From Mycoplasma bradburyae (GTDB taxonomy: Bacteria; Bacillota_I; Bacilli_A; Mycoplasmatales; Mycoplasmoidaceae), in assembly GCF_024339025.1 (NCBI RefSeq), contig NZ_CP101415.1:186001-250000 (forward strand): DNA of 64,000 nucleotides, in the 5' to 3' direction. Numbering within the stretch: position 1 is the stretch's first letter; each line of letters starts with the position of its first letter. The notes beneath the pieces were generated by a model that saw nothing but the letters and a program-made list of their open reading frames with translations, had not been told where the DNA came from and searched no databases. A program made the translations under genes and the position numbers. This document shows positions 35,336 through 44,644 of the stretch, one piece after another.

Positions 35336-36133
35336 ATGATCGCTGCTCAAAATTATGTAAAAACAATTTTACAAACTCAAAATAAATTAGCGAAAAAAGC
35401 TTTTTTAAAATCACACATATATGCTGGAATAGTTTTTTTAGCATCATTTATCTTTGCTTTAGTAATAACAATTATCTATAAAAATGTATGATCTAAATCT
35501 ATTCAAAGCACTAATGCATTATTTATAAGTTCTAGTATTAGTTTATCTGTTGGATTTTTGATCGTAATTTTTTCATCTTTTTTTGTTGATATTAATCGTT
35601 CAAAAACTAGAATTATTACCTTTTTTGTATTAGTTTGATTATTTTTAAGCTATGGATTAGGTGGTCTATTATCTTCAGTAGATGCTGCTAATAGTTTAGG
35701 GATTGATGAGAATATAAAATTAAGTACATTCATAGTTCCTTTATTAATAGTTAGCGTTGTTTATATTAGTACATCTATTTTAGGGTACTATATGAGTAAT
35801 AAAGTTGGTTTTAGTTTAGCTAAATTGTTGTTTGCAATGTTAATTATCAACATTATATTTATTCTTGGTATCAACATTGTATACATATTTGGATTTAATG
35901 CTTTTAAATTTGATTGAATCTTTTTAATAATTTCGATTGTTAGCTTAGTAATATCAGTTATAAGTCTGGTTGTGTCATCATTCATTACTAAGAATACCGC
36001 GGAAATGATTCAGTTATCTGGAAATGAAGGATTAATTCAAAACTTTATCATTTATAATGCGTACATGCTATTTATTAGATTGTTCTCATTATTTATTGAT
36101 ATCTTAAGATTATTCGCCTATTTCAGATCATAA
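35336..36133 (+). CDS. Multi-pass membrane protein, possibly Bax-inhibitor-1/YccA-like
   Basis: 265 aa with about seven hydrophobic segments spread over its length and two TGA Trp codons. The C-terminal stretch NAYMLFIRLFSLFIDILRLFAYF resembles, in order and spacing, the ending of Bax-inhibitor-1 family proteins (SLYLDFINLFLxLLR). That family forms pH-sensitive Ca2+ leak channels. Resemblance elsewhere is weak, so the family is a suggestion and the substrate is not inferred. No strong promoter is seen in the 54-base gap after apt. Confidence 0.6.
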
Positions 36134-36182
36134 TAATACAAAAAAATAAGCCTTAAAGGTTTTATCTTTAGATAAATAATTA

Positions 36183-36188
36183 TATAAT
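36183..36188 (+). promoter_or_regulatory. -10 box before the 241-aa membrane protein
   Basis: TATAAT lies 22 bases before the ATG at 36211, leaving a leader of about 15 bases. Confidence 0.45.
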
Positions 36189-36210
36189 CTAATTATCGAG
36201 ATATTAAGTT

Positions 36211-36936
36211 ATGAGCTATAAAAAATCATCAGGAACGAAAAAAGCGTTAGCAGTTTTAGGTTTTTTCTTCCTATTCATGGTTCTGCTATTAGTTTCTTTA
36301 TGAGCGTTTTTTGCTTTTTTTTGATTTAAAGACAAATACAATCCCGTAACTATTTACAATAATTTTTTTTCAGAAGATGCTTTAAATTGATTTAATGTTG
36401 ATAAAGGCTACGAATGAGGAGCAGAATCGTATAAACAATATGCGACTATGCTCCCTGATTCAGATAGTATCTTAGGAAAAATTGGCAATTTTATTCCTTT
36501 CTTATATACTAACAAAGATATATTTGGGATTGCAAACCAAACTTTTAAGGTTTCTTTATTAGGTTATGTAATTCCATTTACAATGGCTTTTGGTTCTTCT
36601 TTAATTATTACATCGATTGTTTATGTAATTCTTAAAATTATTATTAAGCTTATTGTTAAATCAAACGATAACAAAAACAAAGCTTTAAAAAAAAAGAGTT
36701 ATAAAACAAACGAAGAAGCTAAAACAACTTTTCAAGCAAGTTCACAATCAACAGTACCTTTTAATAACTCTAACACTAGTAATATTGAAAAAGCAGCAAC
36801 TGAATTTTATGATTCGGTAAAACCAGAAATAAAATATGACGCCTCTAAAGATTGAAAAGCTTTATCTACGGGCGCTAATATGGCTGAACGTGAAAAGCAA
36901 TTCTATGAGCATATGAAAAAAACTTCGGCTAATTAA
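36211..36936 (+). CDS. Membrane protein of unknown function, two transmembrane segments
   Basis: 241 aa. A strongly hydrophobic N-terminal segment (about 13-38, rich in Phe, Leu and Trp from TGA codons) and a second one (about 110-150) enclose a polar loop; a Lys/Thr/Ser/Asn-rich cytoplasmic C-terminus follows. I do not recognise a family. In M. genitalium unnamed membrane protein genes also lie between rel and greA (from memory), so it is probably a conserved M. pneumoniae-group protein. greA follows after 47 bases. Confidence 0.8.
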
Positions 36937-36983
36937 ACTAACAACTAATACAAAATAATAAATTTAATAACTTAAAATAAATT

Positions 36984-37463
36984 ATGTCAAAAACTCCAAA
37001 ACACCTATTAACTCTAGAAGGTTTAGCTAAAATTCAAGCAGAATTAAGACATCTAGTAGATGTTAAACGTCCTGAAATTATTCGTTTAATTCAAGAAGCT
37101 CGCGAACAAGGTGACTTATCAGAAAATGCTGACTATGATGCTGCTAAGGCTAGTCAAAGCGAGATTGAAACAAGAATTAAAGAAATTCAAGATATCTTAA
37201 ATTATCACGAAATAATTAAGGAATCAGATACTAAAGAAAAGAAAGTAATTGTAGGGGCTAAAGTTACGATTTATGATAGTTCTGATGAATGTGAATATAC
37301 TTATGAAATTGTAGGACCTATTGAAAGTGATCCTGCTAACAATAAAATTTCACATGAATCTCCTGTAGCTAAAGCGATCATGGATAAAAAAGAAGGTGAA
37401 TCTGCTGAAGTTAGAGGTATTGAACATCCTTATAAAATTACTATTAAAAAGATAGTTCTTTAA
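36984..37463 (+). CDS. greA: Transcription elongation factor GreA
   Basis: 159 aa. GreA rescues backtracked RNA polymerase by stimulating transcript cleavage. The N-terminal coiled coil holds EAREQGDLSENADYDAAK with the tip acidic residues (DLSENADY), and the C-terminal FKBP-like domain ends in HESPVAKAIMDKKEGE. Length and motifs are standard for the family. Confidence 0.96.
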   Translation: MSKTPKHLLTLEGLAKIQAELRHLVDVKRPEIIRLIQEAREQGDLSENADYDAAKASQSEIETRIKEIQDILNYHEIIKESDTKEKKVIVGAKVTIYDSSDECEYTYEIVGPIESDPANNKISHESPVAKAIMDKKEGESAEVRGIEHPYKITIKKIVL

Positions 37464-37531
37464 GTTTCTTAAAAAGAAATAGAAAAATAAAAATCTATAA
37501 AATATAACTTTAAATTTTTATATTATTATGT

Positions 37532-37537
37532 TATAAT
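37532..37537 (+). promoter_or_regulatory. -10 box of the tRNA cluster
   Basis: TATAAT lies 15 bases before the first base of tRNA-Tyr, fitting a transcription start at about 37544. Confidence 0.55.
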
Positions 37538-37552
37538 TTTATGGGTATTAAT

Positions 37553-37638
37553 GGGTAGGTAGCGAAGTGGCTAAACGCTTCTGACTGTAAATCAGACACC
37601 TTTTGGTTTCGGCGGTTCGAATCCGTCCCTGCCCACCA
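37553..37638 (+). tRNA. trnY: tRNA-Tyr (GTA)
   Basis: 86 bases with a long variable arm; acceptor stem GGGTAGG/CCTGCCC; anticodon loop CTGTAAA; encoded CCA. First gene of a five-tRNA cluster. Confidence 0.95.
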
Positions 37639-37642
37639 TAAT

Positions 37643-37717
37643 TGGAATGTAGCCAAGCGGAAAGGCAATAGACTTTGACTCTATCATGCGATGGTTCGAT
37701 CCCATCCATTCCAGCCA
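37643..37717 (+). tRNA. trnQ: tRNA-Gln (TTG)
   Basis: 75 bases; acceptor stem TGGAATG/CATTCCA; anticodon loop CTTTGAC; encoded CCA; 4 bases after tRNA-Tyr. Confidence 0.95.
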
Positions 37718-37723
37718 ATTTAT

Positions 37724-37798
37724 GACTCACTAGCTCAGCGGTAGAGCATTTGACTTTTAATCAAAGGGTCCCGGGTTCGATCCCCGGGTGGGTCACCA
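37724..37798 (+). tRNA. trnK: tRNA-Lys (TTT)
   Basis: 75 bases; acceptor stem GACTCAC/GTGGGTC with one G-T pair; anticodon loop CTTTTAA; encoded CCA. Confidence 0.95.
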
Positions 37799-37803
37799 GT
37801 TTT

Positions 37804-37889
37804 GCCCAAGTGACGGAATGGTAGACGTACAGGACTTAAAATCCTGGGGTAGCGATACCGTGCCGGTTCAAGTCCGGCTTTGGGCACCA
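37804..37889 (+). tRNA. trnL: tRNA-Leu (TAA)
   Basis: 86 bases with the long variable arm of class II tRNAs; acceptor stem GCCCAAG/TTTGGGC; anticodon loop CTTAAAA; encoded CCA. Confidence 0.95.
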
Positions 37890-37893
37890 TTAA

Positions 37894-37967
37894 GCGGGTG
37901 TAGTTCAATGGTAGAACTGCAGCCTTCCAAGCTGTTAATGTGGGTTCGATTCCCATCACCCGCTCCA
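37894..37967 (+). tRNA. trnG: tRNA-Gly (TCC)
   Basis: 74 bases; acceptor stem GCGGGTG/CACCCGC; anticodon loop CTTCCAA; encoded CCA. Last gene of the cluster. Confidence 0.95.
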
Positions 37968-38036
37968 TTATTGAATAGTTTTAAACTATACTTCTCGATT
38001 AAAAGTATTCAATAATTTATATACATAAATTCATTT

Positions 38037-38073
38037 AACGTAATATTAGTTTTATCTAATATTACGTTTTTTT
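38037..38073 (+). terminator. Terminator after the tRNA cluster
   Basis: A 13-bp perfect stem (aacgtaatattag/ctaatattacgtt) with a 6-base loop and a T-run follows tRNA-Gly by 69 bases. Confidence 0.85.
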
Positions 38074-38134
38074 ATTATCATAAAACATTTAGGATTTAAT
38101 TACAATTAAAGAGAATTAAATTCTTTAACTAACT

Positions 38135-38174
38135 AAAAACAACACATAGGAAGATTTACCTATGTGTTGTTTTT
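38135..38174. terminator. Second strong hairpin with T-runs on both strands
   Basis: A 16-bp perfect stem (aaaaacaacacatagg/cctatgtgttgttttt) with an 8-base loop. T-runs flank it in either direction, so it can terminate both strands. No gene is seen between it and the tRNA terminator on the plus strand; on the minus strand it lies just downstream of the two repeated RNA-like units. Confidence 0.65.
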
Positions 38175-38186
38175 TAAAATAGATAA

Positions 38187-38283
38187 TAAAAAAGTCATTA
38201 GATATGAGTTCTAATGACTTAAGATAGATTGATTTATTTGTTATTAATGAATTTATATAATACAACCCTTCAACGAGCTATAC
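38187..38283 (-). ncRNA. Candidate small RNA, copy A
   Basis: Read on the minus strand, this has a complete transcription unit and no substantial reading frame. TTGACT (38312-38317) and TATAAT (38290-38295) with a 16-base spacer make one of the best sigma-70 promoters in the window, predicting a start near 38283. About 97 bases later an 11-bp perfect stem (aagtcattaga/tctaatgactt) is followed by a T-run, a rho-independent terminator. The same body is repeated at 38411-38507 with one base changed in the hairpin loop. I do not recognise the RNA family. A 10-codon frame (ATG at about 38286) also exists at the 5' end. Confidence 0.65.
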
Positions 38284-38289
38284 ATAAAT

Positions 38290-38317
38290 ATTATACAACA
38301 ACTTTTTAAAAAGTCAA
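38290..38317 (-). promoter_or_regulatory. Consensus promoter of candidate small RNA A
   Basis: On the minus strand TTGACT is followed by 16 bases and TATAAT, with TG directly before the -10 element. Confidence 0.75.
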
Positions 38318-38410
38318 ATAAATTTATAAAAATTTGATTTTTAAAAAGTTATACTAAATAACTTAATATATTAATTATTTAATAGAAATACTAAAAATTA
38401 GTTAGAAAAA

Positions 38411-38507
38411 TAAAAAAGTCATTAGACATGAGTTCTAATGACTTAAGATAGATTGATTTATTTGTTATTAATGAATTTATATAATACAACCCTTCAACGA
38501 GCTATAC
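38411..38507 (-). ncRNA. Candidate small RNA, copy B
   Basis: This is a tandem copy of the unit at 38187-38283, offset by 224 bases, identical over about 110 bases including the terminator hairpin and TATAAT (38514-38519), and differing only at one loop base (38427 versus 38203). The promoter lacks the good -35 of copy A because identity stops just upstream of the -10. It may be weaker, silent, or transcribed by read-through from the membrane protein gene at 38605-38988 on the same strand. Confidence 0.6.
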
Positions 38508-38604
38508 ATAAATATTATACACTATTTATTTAATATTTATGAATATTTATAAAAATTATTTAATTTCTTTTTGACTAAAATAATTAGAAAAACTTACATC
38601 AATT

Positions 38605-38988
38605 TTATTTGTATGAACTAACCACATTAAAGAAATTAATATCATTAATTAGATAAGGCAAATGAATAAAACCACTTGTAAAATACAGGTTATTTTTTTG
38701 TTCATTCGATAATTTATTATCTTCTTCAATTAGTTTTTTAATTTTGCATTTAACTAAATAAATGTAATACACCAATAAACCTATAAACAAAAACAAGATC
38801 ATAACACCTGGATCCAATAAGTTGTGTGCTAATATTTTTATGGCTTGTTCTTGTTTTTCTTTTCATTCCAAGAAATAAATAACGCCAAATACTGTCATTA
38901 ATATTCCAGTAAAAAAACTAATATAAACAAGTAATGATACAACGAGTCTAATTGTGGCTAACTTTTTTAATTTTTGATAATTTTGCAT
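38605..38988 (-). CDS. Small membrane protein of unknown function
   Basis: 127 aa when TGA is read as Trp (codon 43). Two hydrophobic segments (about 13-40 and 62-82) are separated by a short charged loop containing EWKEKQEQ, and the C-terminus is polar. The frame uses normal local codons and has its own TATAAT upstream (39013-39018 on the minus strand). I recognise no family. It lies alone on the minus strand upstream of the two repeated RNA-like units. Confidence 0.65.
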
Positions 38989-39131
38989 TATGATTAAATC
39001 TAAACAAAAAAATTATAATTTTCTTTGTTATGAATATCCATTTTTTTATTTTTTTATAGAAAATTAAAATGGTAGGATTTTAATCCTAAAATTCAACCAA
39101 TAAGAGAAAAGTTAAAATTAAAAATATAAAA

Positions 39132-41024
39132 ATGAAAAGTAAAACCAAAATTTTTGTCAGTTCGATGGCAATTTTAGGTTCGCTTGGATTTGTTTTATCG
39201 TCTTGCGGTAAAATGTCTGGCACGCCTAGCACTAATAAACCTGTCACGCCTCCTGGTCAGTTTGATAACAAAATTGTTATTCAAACAGCTCAAAATAAGT
39301 TCTATCCATTAATGTGAGCTTTTGCTGAAATAGTTGATCTATACAATAAGCAATTCAAAGACACTGAAGGATTTATTCCTGTTGAGCTTCAACAAAGTGA
39401 AGTTAGTAAAGCTAATTCCGAATTAGAATTAACTAATAAAGTTGTTGGTGAAATTAGTTCTAAATCGCCGTTAGTACCAAACATCATTTTAGCTGATTTA
39501 AACGCTGCTTATAAAATTAATGGTTATAACCGTTTACTAGATTTAAGTAATAACACTATTATTAATGAAAATTACTTTGATAGTGATATTTATAACAACT
39601 TTAACAAAATAAGCGGATCTAGTGAAACTGATAAGAAAGTATATGCTATTCCCTTCAATTTAACAACTACTGATAGTCTTGTTTTCAACAAACCATTAAT
39701 GAACTTGTTGTTTAAGTTAGTGAAAGAAGGTGGAGGAACGGTTGAAGAAAATTCGAAAATATATCAGGAATTAAAGATGGAAAATTTTGAATCTAGATTC
39801 ATGAACAAGAAGTGAAAAAATCTTCAAATAAAAGACAATATGACCTACAAAGGTTTAACTATCGATGACAACACATTCTCTAATCTTGAATCAATGTTTG
39901 AATTTTCTAAGAAAATTGTTGATGGACTTAAACTTAAAGAAGATTCAGCTATGGCGTCTGAGAGTAGGGATAGAGATCTTAAAATCTTCATGTTAGACTA
40001 CGGACCAAATATTTATCAAAAATACTTGTGGTCTAAATTAGGTAACTCTAAAGACAAATGATTATGAAACTTCAAATTAAAAGATGGTACATTTGATTTA
40101 GATTTTACTAACTTAAAGAAAACAGAAGATCAAAATACTATCGGAACAACTTATGATTTCTTTAAGAATAGTTACTCAACTCTTGATCTAAAAAATAACC
40201 AAACTTTAAAATCAATTTACTTTGGTTCGGGCGGTGTATCTGACTGAGCTTCTTGAGATATTAGAAACTTTGATACTGCATTCGCTATTGCTCCACATGT
40301 AGGTTGAAACCAATCAGTATTTTCACCATTTACAGTTAAAACATTTAGAGCTACTAAAGGCGATGTAACTCAAGAAGATATTAATAACGCAAAAACTAAT
40401 TTTGCGTCAGCTAGTGAAGTTTTATGAAAATCTCAATTAACTAAGTTTGATAAAACAAATCCTAACAAAAACACTTTCTGAATTGGCGGTTCATCATTAA
40501 TCGGAATTTCAACATCTGATAAACGTGATGCGCAAACTAAGAAATTTTTAGAATGATTATTTAACAACAACACAAGAATTAATGTTCCTGATTCACCTTT
40601 AAATAACAAATCAATAAGTGAAATATTAAATAGTATTTCTGCATATGATTTAACTTCTAAAAATGCTTTATCAGATACAGCTAAAACCGCTTTAGAAACT
40701 ACAATTAATGCTGAGCAAACTGAAGTTGATAAAGTTAAAGCGGAACCAACTCCAGAAACTCTAAAAACTCCTGATTGATCTAAGATCTATCTAAATAAAG
40801 GTGCTTTAGCTTCATTAAATGACTGATTAACATTTAAGAAAGAATTAACAGCTAAACCGCAAGAAAACTCAATTGCTTTCATCAATACTGATGAAAAAGC
40901 TAGTGGAATTCTAAGTATAATTAACAGCGCAATCTCAGGAATTACCAAAACTGCTAGTGCTACCAACTTAACTAAAGAGAATTTAATTAAGCAAATACAA
41001 GATAAGTTAGGTTCTGCTAACTAA
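39132..41024 (+). CDS. Surface lipoprotein, P80/MG185-like family, copy 1
   Basis: 630 aa. The signal peptide ends in a lipobox (FVLSSC, Cys 25), so it is processed by LspA and anchored in the outer face of the membrane. After a Thr/Pro linker comes KIVIQTAQNKFYPLM, then LVPNIILADLNAAYKI and FWIGGSSLIGI. These resemble mycoplasma lipoproteins with an extracellular solute-binding fold. Many TGA Trp codons occur. It is a tandem paralogue of the next gene and shares leader sequence with it. No transporter genes are adjacent, so a binding role is only inferred. Confidence 0.85.
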
Positions 41025-41048
41025 TAAAATAAATTCTTCTACAAAAAT

Positions 41049-41095
41049 TACACTAAATTCTAAGTAAAAAAGACTAGGAATTTAGTGTATTTTTA
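41049..41095 (+). terminator. Terminator between the two lipoprotein genes
   Basis: A 12-bp stem (tacactaaattc/gaatttagtgta) with a 17-base loop is followed by a T-rich run, so the two lipoproteins are transcribed separately. Confidence 0.8.
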
Positions 41096-41239
41096 TGTCT
41101 TATTAAAACTACAACCAAAATTTAACAAATCTTATTTAAAAAATGTTAAATAAAATTTTTTTGTAGAAAAATCAAACAAGGTCTGTATTTTTATCTATAA
41201 AAATACAACCATATAAGAGAAAAGTTTAAAAATAAAAAA

Positions 41240-43126
41240 ATGAAAATGAAATCTAAATCCAGAACTAGAATTTTAATTGGTTCAATGGCTGCGTTAAGTT
41301 TGATGAGTTTTAGCTTATCATCTTGTTTTAAACCGAATGGTGCTGATATTTCTAAAACACCTAAAGGTGAGTTTGATGATAAAGTTGTTATTCAAACATC
41401 ACAAAATAGTTACTACCCTTTAATGAAAACTTTATCATTATTAGTAGATCTTTATAACAAAGAAAAAGCTAATACTGAAGGTTTTTTAAAAGTTGAATTG
41501 CAAACAACTGAAAATACTAATACTAAATCAGAATTAGAATTAACTAATAAAGTTGTAGGTGATATAACTTCTAAATCTCCATTAGTTCCAAACATTATTT
41601 TAGCTGATCTAAATGCTGCTTACAAGATTAATACGCTTGATCGTTTACTAGATGTTAATGGAAGCAGTGTAATTAATGAAGCTTATTTTGATACTGATGT
41701 TTACAACAACTTTAATAAGCTTGTTGGAACAAATAAAAACGATAATAAAATTTATGCTATTCCGTTTGATATTACTGAAACTGATGCATTAGTTTTCAAT
41801 AAACCTTTAATGAGTTTATTATTCGATTTTGTTGAAAAAGGTGGAGGTACAGTTAATAAAGAATCAAAAATCTATAAAGAATTAAAAGTTGAAGACTTCA
41901 CCACTAAGATTCAAAATAAAAAATGAAAAAATCTTGAAGTTAAGGGTAATGAAGTATTTAAAGATTGAACAGTAGATGATAATACTTTTGATAACTTTGA
42001 GTCTATACTTGAATTCTCTGATAAGATTGTTAAAAATCTTAAAATCAAAGATAATGCTGAAGTTAATACCAAGGATGCTGATCTTAAAGTTTTCTTGGTA
42101 ACTTATGAAGATGATCTATTTAACAAGTTCTTATGATCTAAACTTGGTAACAATCAAACGAGTTGATTGTGAACTCAAAAAGCTGATGGGGATATATTGG
42201 ATTTAGATTTTGCAAATGCTAAAAAACCTGAAACTCAAACAAAAATTGGTGAAGCATTTGATTTCTTAAAAAATCATTATTCAGCTCTTGATTTAAATAA
42301 CGAACAACTTCTAAGATCAGTTCAATATACTGGTGGTGGTATTGTTTCTTGAAATGTAGCTAAATTTGATGCAGCATTTGGTATAGCTCCGCACATTGCA
42401 TGAAATTCTTCAATGTTTTCACCATACACAATTGATCGTTTTAGAAAAGATCGTAAAGCTCCTTTAACTGCTGAAGATATTACGACTGCTAAAAATAAAT
42501 ATGCAGCACCTAATGAAGTTTTATGAAAGAATCAAATTCAAAAATTTGATAAGAATGATAAAACAAAAAATACATTCTGAATTGGTGGTTCATCATTAGT
42601 TGGAATTAAAACTTCAACTAAGCGTGATGAGCAAGCTAAAAAATTCCTTGAATGATTATTTAATATCAATTCAACAATCACTCAAAACGATTCTATCTTT
42701 AAAGGTGAAACTGTTAACTCAATTTTAAATAGTCAAGGTGGTTACATTTTTACTTCTAAAAAAGCTATTTCAGATGAATCTAAAACTAAATTAAAAGAAA
42801 TTTTAGATAAAGAACAACCAGTAGCAGACAAAGTTTTAAAAGACGGGCCAACGGTTGATGATGTTAACAATAATAGATCATGAAAAGATCTTAACTTTAA
42901 CAAGGCTGCTTTAGCAACGCTTAGTAATTTCTTAGATTTCAAGAAACAAAGAGATGCAATGCCAGATAAAAACTCAATTATATCAATTGCTACTGATGAT
43001 AAATCTGGTAAGATTTTAAAGATCCTAAAAGATGCTATTGGTGGAATTTCTAAAACTAAAGAACCTACTAACTTAACAAAAGAAAAACTTCTTGAAGAAA
43101 TTAATAAAGTTTTAAACGAAAATTAA
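41240..43126 (+). CDS. Surface lipoprotein, P80/MG185-like family, copy 2
   Basis: 628 aa with a lipobox at FSLSSC (Cys 29). It aligns with the gene before it along the whole length: KVVIQTSQNSYYPLM, LVPNIILADLNAAYKI, AIPFDITETDALVFNKPLM and NTFWIGGSSLVGI all have counterparts. The start could be 41240 or the ATG at 41246; the first gives the longer basic n-region. Its last four bases overlap the end of tsaB on the opposite strand. Function is unknown beyond a probable surface binding protein. Confidence 0.85.
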
Positions 43127-43695
43127 AGAGGATCTTTTAAATAAATTGGTTTAATATCTTCTATTTCTGTTAATTCGAAGTTAGAAATATTATTAATTAA
43201 ATTCTCGAAAATATCGACATTTGCGAAATTTTTAAACAGCGAAAGGTCGGTATTTTTTTTGCACATGTTTTCATATTCTTCGTGATCAACAATCTTAATA
43301 TTTCCGACATTTCCACGGTAAATACTAACAAATTGCTTATTTGATTTAGCATCTAAACAAGAGATTCCATCACCATAAGGAACTTGAATTTTTAGTGTTG
43401 AAATCGTATATACTTCAACTGAAGGATCAACTGTTTTTCATGTCTTAGCAATATTAGTTCCAACCCTAACACCACTAAAAGAACCAGGGCCTACAGTAAT
43501 ATAAAGTTTCTTGATTGCCTTTTTCTTAACTTTGCTTTGTTTTAAAAAATCATCAATTCTTTCTACAACAATATCAACTAAATTCTTGTTAATCTCAATT
43601 GATGTGTAATTGTATAATTCCTCTTTTTCGTTATCAAAAATAGCTAGATTAATTTTATCTAGACAAGTATCAATAAATAAACAAAGCTTTCTCAT
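43123..43695 (-). CDS. tsaB: tRNA threonylcarbamoyladenosine biosynthesis protein TsaB
   Basis: 190 aa, the partner of TsaD in making the t6A modification of tRNAs that read ANN codons. It shows the ASKHA-fold start LCLFIDTCLDKINLAIF and the family signature VGPGSFSGVRVGTNIAK near residues 68-84. A TGA Trp follows directly and the frame runs to a TAA at 43125-43123, overlapping the lipoprotein stop from the other strand. It is 13 bases after the pseudouridine synthase and last in the lspA operon. Confidence 0.9.
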
Positions 43696-43708
43696 AATAT
43701 TAGTATTA

Positions 43709-44644
43709 TTATTTAAATAAATCTTTAAGGTCTTGATTTAAATCAAGATGAACATCGAACAATTTTTTCATAAATACTTCATCAGGAGCTACTTCGAAAA
43801 ACAATGGCACGCCACTTGAAGGATGAGTTAATTCTAATTGGTAAGCGTGTAAGAATTGTTTATAATCAGTTCTTTGTTCTCCTTTAACGCCATAAAGAGG
43901 ATCATTAACAATATTATGTTTAATAAAATTCATATGAACACGGATTTGGTGTGTTCTACCTGTTAGCAATTCACATTTTATTAAAGCATATTTTTTGTTT
44001 TGATTAATTACATAAATTTTTGTAATTGCGTCTTTAGGATTTTTGGTATTTTCTACACCGAATTTTAAATCATGATCTTTTAGATAACCGATTGGTGCGT
44101 TAATTGTAGCACGAAGTTCATTAAAAGGATAATGAACGATAGCCAAATAATAACGCTTCATTGTTCTTTTGACAATTTGTTCTTGAATCTTTTGAAGTGC
44201 TTCAAAGTTTTTTGTAGCAACAATAAGACCTGTTGTATCTTTATCCAATCTGTGCGCTAAATAAACCTTTTGTTTCTTGTTATGATACATTAAACAGTTT
44301 AGTAAAGTATCAGGTTCGTTATGAGTTGTGGGATGCGACAACATGTTTGTTGGTTTGTTTACAATAAGTAAATCATCATCCTCAAAAACAATATCTAATT
44401 TCTTTTTAAAAGGTAAGATTTCATCTTTAGATTTATTAAATATTGCTTCATCATATTCTAATTCAATTACATCGCCTTCTTTAAGAATAAAATTATTCTT
44501 ATTTACCGGTTTTTTGTTAACTTTTACTAAATCATTAACGATCAAATATGATGTCTTATTTCTAGATAAATTTAAATGATAAGTTAAGAAAACATCTAAC
44601 CTAATTTTGCTAGTATTTTCATTTAAAAATCTGTGCTTAATCAT
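43709..44644 (-). CDS. RluA-family 23S rRNA pseudouridine synthase
   Basis: 311 aa. An N-terminal S4 RNA-binding domain (about 13-60) is followed by the catalytic core with DDDLLIVNKPTNMLSHP, the signature HRLDKDTTGLIV (catalytic Asp 134) and LLTGRTHQIRVHM. RluA, RluC and RluD cannot be told apart from this alone, so the target uridines are not assigned. Its start overlaps the last eight bases of lspA, a sign of translational coupling, and tsaB follows after 13 bases. Confidence 0.93.
   Translation of the reverse strand: MIKHRFLNENTSKIRLDVFLTYHLNLSRNKTSYLIVNDLVKVNKKPVNKNNFILKEGDVIELEYDEAIFNKSKDEILPFKKKLDIVFEDDDLLIVNKPTNMLSHPTTHNEPDTLLNCLMYHNKKQKVYLAHRLDKDTTGLIVATKNFEALQKIQEQIVKRTMKRYYLAIVHYPFNELRATINAPIGYLKDHDLKFGVENTKNPKDAITKIYVINQNKKYALIKCELLTGRTHQIRVHMNFIKHNIVNDPLYGVKGEQRTDYKQFLHAYQLELTHPSSGVPLFFEVAPDEVFMKKLFDVHLDLNQDLKDLFK

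Noticed and set aside
37548-38015. Short open frames on both strands across 37548-38015
   Set aside because: They lie over five well-folded tRNA genes and are produced by tRNA sequence.
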